37,004 nucleotides of DNA from NCBI GenBank assembly GCA_019510485.1, contig JAEKKI010000053.1, forward strand, positions 1 to 37,004, given 5' to 3'. Below the pieces are notes generated by a model. The model was given only the letters and a program-made list of their open reading frames with translations. It searched no databases and was not told the origin of the DNA. Source of the DNA: Catenulisporales bacterium (GTDB taxonomy: Bacteria; Actinomycetota; Actinomycetes; Streptomycetales; Catenulisporaceae). Both the position numbers and the translations under genes were made by a program. Of this stretch, positions 15,761 through 25,739 are shown piece by piece (position 1 is the stretch's first letter; every line of letters begins with the position of its first letter).

Positions 15761-15786
15761 GCCCCTGCGAGGATACTCGTGGGGGC
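15761..15786 (+). terminator. cspA terminator hairpin
   Basis: An 11-bp stem with two G-U pairs (15761-15771 with 15776-15786) and a 4-base loop GATA starts 21 bases after the cspA stop. It is followed by TTCC instead of a long U-run. Position and stability make it the likely transcript end. Confidence 0.7.
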
Positions 15787-15882
15787 TTCCGCGTAGGTGG
15801 TACCCCGTATCGGTGAGCTGCCAGCCTGGCGTGTCGGCGTCGGGCGTCTGGATGCTCATCGACGGCACACCACTGGCAGCCG

Positions 15883-16308
15883 TCACACTTTCCGCAACGC
15901 GGCCTTCGCCGCCGCTTGTCCCGCCTTTTTCGATACTTTCTTCCGCGGCGACGCGTGCCGATGCGGCGGCGTTATCGGCTGGGGTTCGGCAGACTTGCCT
16001 AGCACCCCGAGTAGTGCCGAACGCACGGCGGCCAGCGACACCATCTTGTCGGCGTACTCATGCTCAGCGGCCAGTCCGGCTTCGATCCATTCCCGCATCA
16101 CGTCCGAGGCGGTGACCTTCCCCCCGCGCCGCTTCGCGGCTTTGCGCACCTCGGACAGCACTGGCTGGGGCAACCGTAGCGAGGTGGTCACCCACACATC
16201 GCTGAGCCGTACCGTGTCCGTCTCGAGCACAGCGTCGGCCATCAGTTCGGAGGTATCAGTGTTGTCGTAGTACTCGGCCAGTTCATCCATGTCGGTCTTC
16301 TTGTCCAT
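15883..16308 (-). CDS. Ribbon-helix-helix antitoxin-like protein (BrnA/CopG type)
   Basis: This protein has 141 residues. A short acidic N-terminus (about 1-35) precedes a ribbon-helix-helix segment (about 40-78: 'VWVTTSLRLPQPVLSEVRKAAKRRG' then 'TASDVMREWIEAGL'). A long tail ends in a Lys/Ala-rich basic stretch ('PRKKVSKKAGQAAAKAALRKV'), which is unusual for such antitoxins. It should bind DNA as a dimer and could neutralise a toxin. AGGGAGGG lies upstream of ATG 16308. It follows a truncated toxin-like ORF by 22 bases, the toxin-then-antitoxin order of BrnTA loci. Confidence 0.72.
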   Translation of the reverse strand: MDKKTDMDELAEYYDNTDTSELMADAVLETDTVRLSDVWVTTSLRLPQPVLSEVRKAAKRRGGKVTASDVMREWIEAGLAAEHEYADKMVSLAAVRSALLGVLGKSAEPQPITPPHRHASPRKKVSKKAGQAAAKAALRKV

Positions 16309-16330
16309 GGCGCTCGTTCCCTCCCTTCCG

Positions 16331-16450
16331 TTAGTTGGCTGTGCGGCGGAACAGCCGCCTCTCAGTGTCGGTCATGTCCCGGGCGGTGACGACGAATACC
16401 CGTCCATCAGCGGCTCCGGACAGCACAATCAGTAGATGGCGCCCTGCCAT
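16331..16450 (-). pseudogene. C-terminal remnant of a BrnT-like toxin (39-aa ORF)
   Basis: A 39-codon ORF encodes 'GRHLLIVLSGAADGRVFVV' followed by 'TARDMTDTERRLFRRT', the typical C-terminal half of BrnT/DUF4258-like toxins. The first half (about 45-50 residues with the WD..A..HI region) is missing, and an in-frame stop lies four codons upstream of the ATG. It may therefore be a dead toxin. TAGACT with a 6-base gap to the ATG resembles a leaderless actinobacterial promoter, so a short product could still be made. The family call rests on the C-terminal motif only. Confidence 0.5.
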
Positions 16451-16466
16451 TCGCCCAGTCTACACG

Positions 16467-16490
16467 AACGCAATGCAAACGCATTGCGTT
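16467..16490. promoter_or_regulatory. Perfect 10-bp inverted repeat, probable antitoxin operator
   Basis: AACGCAATGC-aaac-GCATTGCGTT is a perfect inverted repeat placed 5 bases upstream (on the minus strand) of the TAGACT box of the toxin/antitoxin transcript. An autoregulating ribbon-helix-helix protein would be expected to bind such a site. The repeat is followed by TT on the plus strand, so a weak terminator is an alternative. The rest of 16491-16752 holds no gene I can support. Confidence 0.55.
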
Positions 16491-16752
16491 TTGGCCTTGC
16501 CTTGCCAGTGCGGTGTATCGCGTCCCACGTCCCCGACCAGCAAGTTACCCGCTGGTAGCCGCGCGGTCATGCCCAAAGAACGGCAGCGCGATCGCGGCCG
16601 CGTCAAGGACGACCGCGGTCAGGGTCCGAGGCAGCAGACGGCGTCACAACGCTGGCGCGTCGTCGGCGTCGAGGAACGACACGCGGTGCGCTTCCAAGAA
16701 GCCTGTCGAAAACCGCCGCCGCGCGTTCATACACAACCGCTACCATCCCGGC

Positions 16753-18415
16753 ATGTCAGACCACTTCATCGTGGTGGGGGGAAACGCCCTCGCCCACCGG
16801 CTGACCGTCGAGCTCACCACCCTCTACGACGCGCACGCCACGGCGATCGTCCCGCCCGAGGAAACGCCGCACACCGTGCAGATCACCAAGCTCCTCGGTG
16901 CCGAGAACACCACGGTCGACGCCACCGTGACCGAGGATTCGCTGCGCAGTGCGGGGATCGAGCGGGCCCGGGCGATCGCCTTCGTCGACGGCGACGACCG
17001 GACCAACATCCACGCCGCGATGCGGGCCGCGGCGCTGCGGCCGGGTATCAGGATCGTGATCCGCGCAGCTGGTCGCCAACTGCGCGGTGCTGTCGGCCTC
17101 GGCCACCGCCGCCCCGGCCTTCGTCAACGCCGCGCTGAGCCAGCCGCATTCGGTCACCGCCGGCGGCCGGGCGCTCTGGGTGGCCAGGGGCGCCAACATC
17201 GACATGCGGCAGACCCCGTTCCTGATCGCGGACAACATCGATCGGGACCGGCCGGCCGCGATCGACATGCTGCCCGAGGTCGCCGCGCGCAGCCGGACCC
17301 AGGAGTGGATGCTGCTGCAGGAGCGCTCGCCGCGGCACGCCGCGCTCCAGTTCCTGGACACGTCGCAGCCCTCGATCTCCCCCTCGGCGGCGAGCCGCCT
17401 GGTGTGGCGGGCGATGGACGCGTGGCGCTTCTTCACCAGCGCCAAGCTCCGCACGGTCCTGATCTCCGCTGTTCTCATGCTGCTGATATCGATCACCGGG
17501 ATCTGGCTGCTGGCCCGGCCCTTCGGCTGGGCGGTCTACGAGAGCCTGCTCGACGTCGCCGGCTCCGCCGTCCCGGACGTCTACGGCGAGCCCAGCGGGG
17601 TCGGCGGCGTCTCGCAGCGGGTCTTCCAGGTGGCGATCACGCTGTCCGGCATAGTGCTGATGCCGGTGGTGACGGCGGTGTTCGTCGAGGGCACGGCCGC
17701 GCGCCGGAGCGTGCGCACCCGCCAGCCCAGCGCGGGACTGCGCGGTCATGTGGTGATCTTCGGCCTCGGCAACGCCGGCATCCGGGTCATGGCGCGGTTC
17801 CGCGATCTGGGCGTGCCGGTGGTCGGGATCGAGCGGGATCCGGAGGCGCGCGGCATCGCGGCGGCCCGGGGCCTGGACGTGCCGGTGGTGACCGGCGACC
17901 ACCCGACCGACGAGGCGCTGCGGCGCGCCCGGGTCGGCACGGCCCGGGCGGTGGTGGCGGTGACCGGCGACGACGTGGCGAACCTGGAGGCGGCCCTGGA
18001 GGCCAGGGCCATCAACCCGGACGTCCGGGTGGTGGTGCGGCTGTTCGACGACGACTTCGCCAAGCACGTCTACCAGGAGTTCGCCAACACCGCCTCGCGC
18101 TCGGTGTCGTACCTGGCGGCTCCGGCCTTCGCGGCGGCGATGATGGGCCGCGAGGTGCTCGGCACCCTGTCGGTGCTTCGCAAGGTACTGCTGATCGCCG
18201 AGGTCGACGTGGAGGACGGCTCGGAGCTGGCCGGCCTCGCGCAGCGCGAACTCGACCGGCCGGGCCTGACCCGGGTGCTGGCCATCCGGCGCAGCGGGAG
18301 CACGTCGTTCGACTGGTTGGGAGCCGACCGGGGTCGGGTGCTGGTGCCGGGCGACCGGCTGATCATGGCGGCGACGCGGGCCGGGTTCGGGGGATTGATC
18401 GGGCGGGTGGGCTGA
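16753..18415 (+). pseudogene. Two-RCK-domain potassium channel/NAD-binding protein, frameshifted
   Basis: The gene reads 'MSDHFIVVGGNALAHRLTVEL' as a first RCK/TrkA-N domain up to 'RIVIR' (codon 104, near 17064). It continues one frame over from 'QLVANCAVLSASATAAPAFVNAAL' (17066) to the stop at 18415. The second part has two hydrophobic segments ('VLISAVLMLLISITGIWLLA' and a second near 17630-17690) around a possible pore loop. A complete second RCK domain follows ('HVVIFGLGNAGIRVMARF', then 'GTARAVVAVTGDD'). The family usually has about a dozen residues between the two parts here (M-F-N-type motif), so a short out-of-frame deletion is likely. TACCAT lies 6 bases before the ATG, suggesting a leaderless start. 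If the frameshift is real, the product is only the first domain. Confidence 0.75.
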
Positions 18416-18475
18416 GAGGGCGGATTGTGACGATTCGCGGCGCGAAACGGCCTCTGAGCCCGCGCCCCGGCCGCT

Positions 18476-19273
18476 TCACACCGGCGTGTCGCCCCTGTTG
18501 AGCAGCACCGCGAGCTGCGTCCGGCTCGCGCACGACGTCGCCGCCAGCACCCGCGTCAAGTGCTTCTTCACCGTGTCCACGCCGATGAACAGCCGCTCGG
18601 CGATCTGCCGGTTCGTCAGGCCCCGCGCCGCGAGTTCGGCGACGTCCCACTCCCGCGGCGTCAGCTGCCACTCGTTGCGGGCGGCGCGGGCGCGGTGCCG
18701 ACCGAGCTGCTCGACCGCCAGCGGCGCGAGGTGGCGGCGCAGGACGCGCAGCACGGCGAGGTCGCGGTCGGCGACGCGCGGCACGCCCTCCCGCACCGCC
18801 ACGCTGACCAGCAGGACGCCGGACGGCCCGGCGTCGATGAGCATCGCCGCCTTGTCGGTGATGCCGTGCGGCCGCAGATAGTCGCGGACGAAGCGGGAAT
18901 CGGCGGCGACGTCGCCGAGGCGCAGCACGCCGACAGCCGCCAGGCGCTCCAGGAACTCCTCGGACTGGAAGGGGTCCTCACGGATCCAGCCGCCGGCGTA
19001 GCTCTCCAGGAACTCGGCCGAGTAGCCGGACCGCACGCCGCAGCCGCCCCGTATCGCGTCGTCGGGCGTGTCGCCGTGCAGAACGGCGACGCCCAGGAAC
19101 CCGAACCAGCTCCGCAGCGCCCGGACCAGCCGCTCCCGGAACTCGGCCAGATCAGCGGCCTGATCCACGGCTTCCACCACACCGACCGCGCGCCGGTAGT
19201 CCTCGGCACTCAACAACTCGTCAGCCGGCAGCGGTCGGGGCTTCGGCGCGGGGCCGGGCAGTGCGACGGTCAC
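18476..19273 (-). CDS. LuxR-family transcriptional regulator
   Basis: This 265-residue protein has a C-terminal LuxR helix-turn-helix ('LTPREWDVAELAARGLTNRQ' then 'IAERLFIGVDTVKKHLTRVL', about residues 198-255). The preceding region (about 30-190) looks like a GAF/autoinducer-type sensor domain of unknown ligand. No receiver domain is present, so it is not a response regulator. I chose GTG 19273; a longer ATG reading at 19327 would place both divergent starts within 7 bases of each other. It is divergent from the SDR gene, which it may control. Confidence 0.85.
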   Translation of the reverse strand: MTVALPGPAPKPRPLPADELLSAEDYRRAVGVVEAVDQAADLAEFRERLVRALRSWFGFLGVAVLHGDTPDDAIRGGCGVRSGYSAEFLESYAGGWIREDPFQSEEFLERLAAVGVLRLGDVAADSRFVRDYLRPHGITDKAAMLIDAGPSGVLLVSVAVREGVPRVADRDLAVLRVLRRHLAPLAVEQLGRHRARAARNEWQLTPREWDVAELAARGLTNRQIAERLFIGVDTVKKHLTRVLAATSCASRTQLAVLLNRGDTPV

Positions 19274-19333
19274 CCCCCGATTTTCCACCTTCGGGCCATA
19301 CCGGGGCCAGCCGGCCCGGCGGACCATGGAGTC

Positions 19334-20188
19334 ATGAACGACGTGATCCCCCCGACCGCCCCAACGCCGCGCCGCTGGTTCATCACCGGCGCCAACAGCG
19401 GCTTCGGCCTGGCCTTCGTCACCGCCGCCCTGGCGGCCGGCGACGAGGTGGTGGCGGCCGTCCGCCGCCCGGAGACGATGAGCGGCCTCGCGGCATCGGC
19501 CTCGGCGGCGGGCCGCCTCACGGTGGTGGAGCTGGACGTCCGCGACCCCGCCGCCCGCACCCGTGCCCTGCGGACCGCGGGCCGTATCGACGTCCTGGTG
19601 AACAACGCCGGCTACGCCGTCGTCGGCGCCGTGGAGGAGACAGACGACGACGCCCTGCGCGACATCTTCGAGGTGATGTTCTTCGGCGCCCTGGCCCTCA
19701 CCCGGGAGGTCCTGCCGCAGATGCGCGAGCGCCGTGACGGCACCATCGTGCAGATCAGCAGCATGGGCGGCCTGCTGTCGTTCGCCGGCGTCGGCGCCTA
19801 CAGCGCGGCGAAGGGCGCCCTGGAGCTCGCCAGCGAAGCCCTGGCGGCCGAGGTGGCGCCGCTGGGAATCAAGGTCCTGATCGTCGAGCCCGGCGCCTTC
19901 CGCACCGGGCTCGCCCACCCGATGTCCCTGCGTCTGGCGGCATCCCGCATCCCCGACTACGAAGCCACCTCGGGCACGACCCGCGACACGCTGAGCGGCG
20001 CGCACGGCGCGCAGGAAGGCGATCCGGCGAAGGCCGCGGCGGCGGTGCTGGACGTGCTGGGCTGGGAGAGCCCGCCGCTGCGGCTGGCACTGGGGAACGA
20101 CGCGATCGACGCGATCCGGGCGAAGCTGGCGGCGGTGAGTGCGGATCTGGACGCGACGGAGAAGGTGGGTCGGGCTATGGCGGTGTAG
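19334..20188 (+). CDS. Short-chain dehydrogenase/reductase
   Basis: This 284-residue classical SDR has the cofactor motif T-G-A-N-S-G-F-G (near residue 18), 'LDVRD', 'NNAGYAV', the catalytic Ser in 'QISSMGG' and Tyr-x3-Lys in 'AYSAAKGALE'. The glycine motif and the 'AVRRP' basic residue suggest NADP(H). It oxidises or reduces an unknown alcohol or ketone. ATG 19334 has GGAG close upstream. The promoter region is shared with the LuxR gene. Confidence 0.92.
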   Translation: MNDVIPPTAPTPRRWFITGANSGFGLAFVTAALAAGDEVVAAVRRPETMSGLAASASAAGRLTVVELDVRDPAARTRALRTAGRIDVLVNNAGYAVVGAVEETDDDALRDIFEVMFFGALALTREVLPQMRERRDGTIVQISSMGGLLSFAGVGAYSAAKGALELASEALAAEVAPLGIKVLIVEPGAFRTGLAHPMSLRLAASRIPDYEATSGTTRDTLSGAHGAQEGDPAKAAAAVLDVLGWESPPLRLALGNDAIDAIRAKLAAVSADLDATEKVGRAMAV

Positions 20189-20191
20189 TGA

Positions 20192-20210
20192 AGCTTCTTA
20201 TATAAGAGCT
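20192..20210. terminator. AT-rich palindrome between convergent genes
   Basis: The TCTTATATAAGA palindrome (20196-20207) has flanking AGC/GCT pairing with one bulged base. It lies between the SDR stop and the pfkB stop, and the pfkB stop codon is inside it. It stands out in this GC-rich DNA and could serve as a bidirectional transcription end. Confidence 0.4.
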
Positions 20211-21100
20211 CCGTCTCCTCCCAAATCGGCCTCAGTAGCGAACCGCTCCGCAGTCCCCACCACCGTGCAGGCAAAGGCTCCGGCAGCCAGCCCCCGCCGC
20301 ATGCACCGATCCACCGTCGCCCCGCGTAATACCCCCGAGAGGAACCCCGCCACGAACGCGTCGCCCGCCCCGTCGCTGTCCACGACGGGTGCGGGTGGCG
20401 GCGTCGCCGGGTAGTGGCGGACGCCCGCGGTGTCGCGGGTAGCCACGTACGCGCCGCGTGCGCCGTCGGTGGCCACAACTGTCAGCGCGCGCCCTTGCCT
20501 CAGCACATCGGCCACGACCTCGTCGCGGCGCGGGCCGAGGTTGGCGGCGCTCAGGAATACGTGGTCGGCGGCGTAGGCGAAGTCTTTGTGATGGTCGGCT
20601 GAGCCGTCCCAGTCGTGAAGGTCGGTGGAGATCGTCACCGCATACCGCCGCGCTACTGGCAGGACGTGGCGCGCGTGGTCGGCGATGCACACGTGCACGT
20701 GCCGCGTCATGGCAAGCCAGCCCTCATAGAAACTCTCCGGCAGGCGCTGCCCGGCCACGCCGCGCGAATCGTAGAACGACATCCGGCGGCCGTCGTCGGA
20801 CACCAGATTCACAGCACGCGTAGTCCCCGCCGCCGAAGGCAGCCATGAGAAGTCCAGCGTCTCCCGCTCGAACCGGCGCAGGACCATCGCGCCGAATTCG
20901 TCCTCACCGAGGAAGTCGACGAACTTCACCCGCAGGCCCAGCGCCTTGCCGGCCAGGGCCACCGCGGTCCCGGTATGCGCGACGTAGGAGACGATCGGAT
21001 CCACCATCACCGAATCCGCATACGGCACCGGCAAATCCGGGACCCGGACGATCGTGTCGATCCCGGCTCCCCCGATCACCAAAAGATCGAACTCAGCCAC
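20198..21100 (-). CDS. PfkB-family carbohydrate (or nucleoside) kinase
   Basis: This 300-residue kinase is of the ribokinase/PfkB type. The N-terminal 'LLVIGGAGIDTIVRVPDLP' is the family's first beta-strand and lid. The ATP/catalytic signature is 'DSDGAGDAFVAGFLSGV' with catalytic Asp247 after the Gly-Ala-Gly anion hole. The substrate is not evident. As last gene of the mal operon it may phosphorylate a released sugar, although glucose is usually handled by other kinases. The start is GTG 21100, with GGAGGG 8 bases upstream and 29 bases after the malR stop. Confidence 0.88.
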   Translation of the reverse strand: MAEFDLLVIGGAGIDTIVRVPDLPVPYADSVMVDPIVSYVAHTGTAVALAGKALGLRVKFVDFLGEDEFGAMVLRRFERETLDFSWLPSAAGTTRAVNLVSDDGRRMSFYDSRGVAGQRLPESFYEGWLAMTRHVHVCIADHARHVLPVARRYAVTISTDLHDWDGSADHHKDFAYAADHVFLSAANLGPRRDEVVADVLRQGRALTVVATDGARGAYVATRDTAGVRHYPATPPPAPVVDSDGAGDAFVAGFLSGVLRGATVDRCMRRGLAAGAFACTVVGTAERFATEADLGGDGALI

Positions 21101-21129
21101 CGACGCAGCCCTCCTCAGCAGTGAAGAAC

Positions 21130-22185
21130 CTACGACCGCCGCACCCGCGGCCCCGATCCCGTAGACCCCCGCACCACCAGCTCCGGCGCGAAGACGAACT
21201 CCGTGTGCGGAGCATGCCCGCCCCCGACCTCCTCCAGCAGCGCCCGCACCGCCGCCGCGCCCATCGCGGCCACCGGCTGGCGCACCGTCGTCAGTGGCGG
21301 GTCGGTGTAAGCGATCAGCGGCGAGTCGTCGTACCCCACCACTGAGATGTCCCCCGGCACCGCCATCCCCCGGGCCCGCACCTCGGCGATCGCGCCGAGC
21401 GCCATCATGTCCGAAGCGCACACGATCCCCGTGCACCCCTTGTCCAGCAACTTCGCCGCCGCGGCACGCCCTCCCTCGAAGCCGTACAGCGAGTACGACA
21501 CGAAATCCTCAGGGTTCTCCACCCCCAGCGCATCACGCAACGCCGCCGTGAACCCCGCGATCTTGCGAATCACCGGCACATACCGCTTCGGCCCCACCGC
21601 CAGCCCGATCCGCTCATGCCCCAGATCCGCCAGATGGTTCACCGACAACCGGGCCGCCATCGCGTCATCCGGAGAGATGAACGGCGCCGCGATCCCCTCG
21701 GCGAAGCCGTTGATCAGCACGAACGGCACGCCGCGCGCCGAGAGCCGGTGATAGCGCTCCTTCGACGCGGTCGTATCGGCATGCAGCCCTGAGGCGAACA
21801 CGATCCCCGCCACTCCGTGATCGATCAGCAGCTCCACCACATCGTCCTCGGTGGCGCCCCCGGGAGAGATCGTGGCCAGCACCGGCGTGTACCCGTCCTG
21901 CGACAACGCCCGCTCCACCGCCTGCGCCATCGCCGGAAAGATCGGGTTGTCCAGCTCCGGAATGATCAGCCCGATCAGCGCGGTGTTGCGCTGCCGCAAC
22001 CGCGTGGGCCGCTCGTAGCCCATGACGTCCAGCGCCGCGAGCACCGCCTGCCGGGTGGCCGCGGCCACGCCGGGCTTGCCGTTCAGCACGCGGCTCACCG
22101 TCGCCTCGCTCACCTTCGCCTGCGCGGCGATGTCCGCGAGTCGTGCGGTGGAAGGCAGTGAGGTCTGATCCGTCATGGCGCCCAT
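21130..22185 (-). CDS. malR: MalR, LacI-family repressor of maltose genes
   Basis: This protein has 351 residues. The N-terminal LacI helix-turn-helix is 'ARLADIAAQAKVSEATVSRV' followed by 'LNGKPGVA'. The effector domain follows ('LIGLIIPELDNPIFPAMAQA', 'SVVGYDDSPLIAYTDPPLTTV'). The sequence strongly resembles Streptomyces MalR, the maltose-responsive repressor of malEFG. In Streptomyces malR is divergent from malE; here it lies downstream in the same operon. ATG 22185 follows GGAAAG; ATG 22176 is the alternative. The likely targets are the palindromes in and before malE. Confidence 0.88.
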   Translation of the reverse strand: MGAMTDQTSLPSTARLADIAAQAKVSEATVSRVLNGKPGVAAATRQAVLAALDVMGYERPTRLRQRNTALIGLIIPELDNPIFPAMAQAVERALSQDGYTPVLATISPGGATEDDVVELLIDHGVAGIVFASGLHADTTASKERYHRLSARGVPFVLINGFAEGIAAPFISPDDAMAARLSVNHLADLGHERIGLAVGPKRYVPVIRKIAGFTAALRDALGVENPEDFVSYSLYGFEGGRAAAAKLLDKGCTGIVCASDMMALGAIAEVRARGMAVPGDISVVGYDDSPLIAYTDPPLTTVRQPVAAMGAAAVRALLEEVGGGHAPHTEFVFAPELVVRGSTGSGPRVRRS

Positions 22186-22232
22186 TCTTTCTTTCCGGCG
22201 TGTGGGTGGCTCCCGGTGAGTCCCGGCCCGGA

Positions 22233-23900
<1,668 letters not shown>

Positions 23901-23933
23901 GAACTCACGTGCCCCAAGAAGATAGATGTGCGG

Positions 23934-24712
23934 TCAGCCCTTGGCGCTGCCGGAGGTCAGGCCGGCGACCAGGTTGCGCTGGACGAGCAGGAACATCACG
24001 GCGGCCGGGATGGCGATGAGCACCGAGGACGCGGTCATCAGCCCCCATTCGCCCTTGTACTGCGAGACGAAGGTGCGCAGGCCCACGGCGAGCGTGTATT
24101 TGTCAGAGCTCTGCATGAAGGTGTTGGCGAAGGCGACCTCGGCCCACGCGGTGAGGAAGGAGTAGAAGGCGACCACCGCCAGGCCCGGCCGGGCCAGCGG
24201 CAGCACCAGGCGCCAGAAGGTGCCGAACGGGTTCAGCCCGTCGACCGCATCCACGCGCAATACGGGACGGCGGTGGTGCAGTACACGAGGATCAGACCGC
24301 TGTAGGAGTTCACCATGTGCAGCTTCGACATGAGGTTGTACAGCGGCACGATCAGCACCGCGATCGGGAACATCTGCACGACGAGCAGCAGCCACATGGT
24401 GGCGCGGTAGCCGGGGAACCGCATGCGGGAGACGGCGTAGCCGCACGTGGCCGCGATGAAGACGGCCAGCGCCATGGTGCCGACAGAGATCACGATCGAG
24501 TTGCGGAACCAGGTGACGAAGTCGGTGTCGTTCAGCACCCGCGTGTAGTTGCCGAAGTTCAGGTGGCTGAAGTCCCCGGGGTGGGCCCACTGCCCGTTTC
24601 CGGTCTTCAGCGAAGTCAGGGCGACCCAGGCGATCGGGAAGACCGCGATGAAGGACGCGGCGATCAGCGTGGCGTGCAGGGCGATCGACGCCACCGGGGA
24701 GCGCTTCCTCAT
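23934..24712 (-). pseudogene. malG: malG, maltose ABC transporter permease, frameshifted
   Basis: The 5' part reads 'MRKRSPVASIALHATLIAAS' through 'GLILVYCTTAVPYCAWM' (to 24248). The 3' part continues one frame over with 'VDGLNPFGTFWRLVLPLARP' to 'LVAGLTSGSAKG'. The family normally has about 17 residues between these segments, including the start of the EAA loop (E-A-x3-D-G) that contacts the ATPase. About 49 bases appear to be missing, and the frame changes. As sequenced, no working permease can be made. The ATG overlaps the malF stop by 4 bases. The cause could be a recent mutation or lost bases in the assembly. Confidence 0.85.
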
Positions 24713-25635
24713 GCCTGGACCTCCAACTTGGCCTGCGAGCGGCGGTAGACGGTGGCGAAGACGATGAGCATCGACAGGATCACCACGCCGTAGGACGCGG
24801 CCTCGGCGTACTGCCGGATGTTCTGGAAGGCGACCTGATAGGCGTGGGTCACCAAGATGTCGGTCGATCCGGCCGGACCGCCCTCGGTGACCAGGAAGAT
24901 GACGTCGAACTTGTTGAAGGTCCAGATCACGCCGAGCAGCGTGACGGTCATCATCACCGGCCGCAGCCCCGGCAGCGTCACCATCCGGAACCGCTGCCAC
25001 GCTGTGGCGCCGTCCATCTCAGCGGCCTCATAAAGCTCGCTCGGGATCGTCTGCAACCCGCCGAGGAAGGACACCATCATGAACGGCACGCCCATCCAGA
25101 CGTTGACCGCGATGACGGCGATCTTCGCCGACGTGGGCTGCGACAGCCACTGCACGCCGTGCATCCCGAAGTACTTCAGCACCGCGTTGAACACGCCGTT
25201 GTCGTTGTAGAGCAGCCGCCAGGCGAAGGCGGCGACGAATCCCGGGATCGCCCACGGCAGGATCAGCATCAGCCGGTAGCCGGCCCGGAAGCGGATCCCG
25301 CGGTTCAGCAGGATCGCCAGGCCCAGGCCGATGGTGATGTGGCAGAAGACGTTTAGGAAGGTCCAGATGAGCGTCCACGACAGGGTGCTGTAGAAGTGGC
25401 CGTCGTGCCCGGACAGGATGTCCCAGTAGTTGTGCAGGCCCACCGACTTGTAGCTCGGCGGGATGTGGTTGACGCCGATGTCGTGGCCGATGTTGGACTC
25501 GTCGGCGTTGGTGGTCGACAGGTAGACGCCCCAGGCGAAGGGGTAGCCGACCAGGACCAGCATCACCAGCACGACCGGTGCGGCCATCGCCCAGCCGTAC
25601 CAGTATTTGTCGAGCGAGCGGCGTATCACGCCCAT
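24709..25635 (-). CDS. malF: MalF, maltose ABC transporter permease
   Basis: This 308-residue membrane protein has about six transmembrane helices, the first at about residues 14-37. The EAA loop is intact: 'ELYEAAEMDGATAWQRFRMV' followed by 'TLPGLRP'. It forms the import channel with MalG, fed by the lipoprotein MalE and powered by an ATPase not encoded here; MsiK elsewhere is likely. It lies 104 bases after malE, separated by a large hairpin, and overlaps malG by ATGA. Confidence 0.93.
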   Translation of the reverse strand: MGVIRRSLDKYWYGWAMAAPVVLVMLVLVGYPFAWGVYLSTTNADESNIGHDIGVNHIPPSYKSVGLHNYWDILSGHDGHFYSTLSWTLIWTFLNVFCHITIGLGLAILLNRGIRFRAGYRLMLILPWAIPGFVAAFAWRLLYNDNGVFNAVLKYFGMHGVQWLSQPTSAKIAVIAVNVWMGVPFMMVSFLGGLQTIPSELYEAAEMDGATAWQRFRMVTLPGLRPVMMTVTLLGVIWTFNKFDVIFLVTEGGPAGSTDILVTHAYQVAFQNIRQYAEAASYGVVILSMLIVFATVYRRSQAKLEVQA

Positions 25636-25685
25636 TTCCCTACCTGACTTCCGAACCCGGACCTGTCGTGTCTGCGAGAGAGGCG

Positions 25686-25731
25686 AGCCGCTCCGGAGCC
25701 GGGATCCTCACAGCCCGGTCCCGGAGCGGCT
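25686..25731 (-). terminator. malE-malF intergenic hairpin (attenuator or mRNA stabiliser)
   Basis: An 11-bp stem (AGCCGCTCCGG with CCGGAGCGGCT) is extended by 5 more pairs after a 2-base mismatch, with a loop of about 10 bases. It lies 8 bases after the malE stop. In other mal operons a hairpin at this place keeps malE mRNA more abundant than malFG; the same role is inferred here. Confidence 0.65.
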
Positions 25732-25739
25732 GACTTGTT

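Noticed and set aside
16513..16752. In-frame upstream extension of the RCK gene, and possible PIN- or IS-like fragments on either strand
   Set aside because: Residues before 16753 are compositionally odd and unlike the family; no recognisable domain or transposase motif could be confirmed.
24225..24234. GAACGGGTTC, a match to the KstR core
   Set aside because: It lies inside malG codons (Asn-Pro-Phe region), and the same decamer occurs in the LCP gene at 35413-35422. Coding matches like these arise by chance, which also tempers the intergenic hits.
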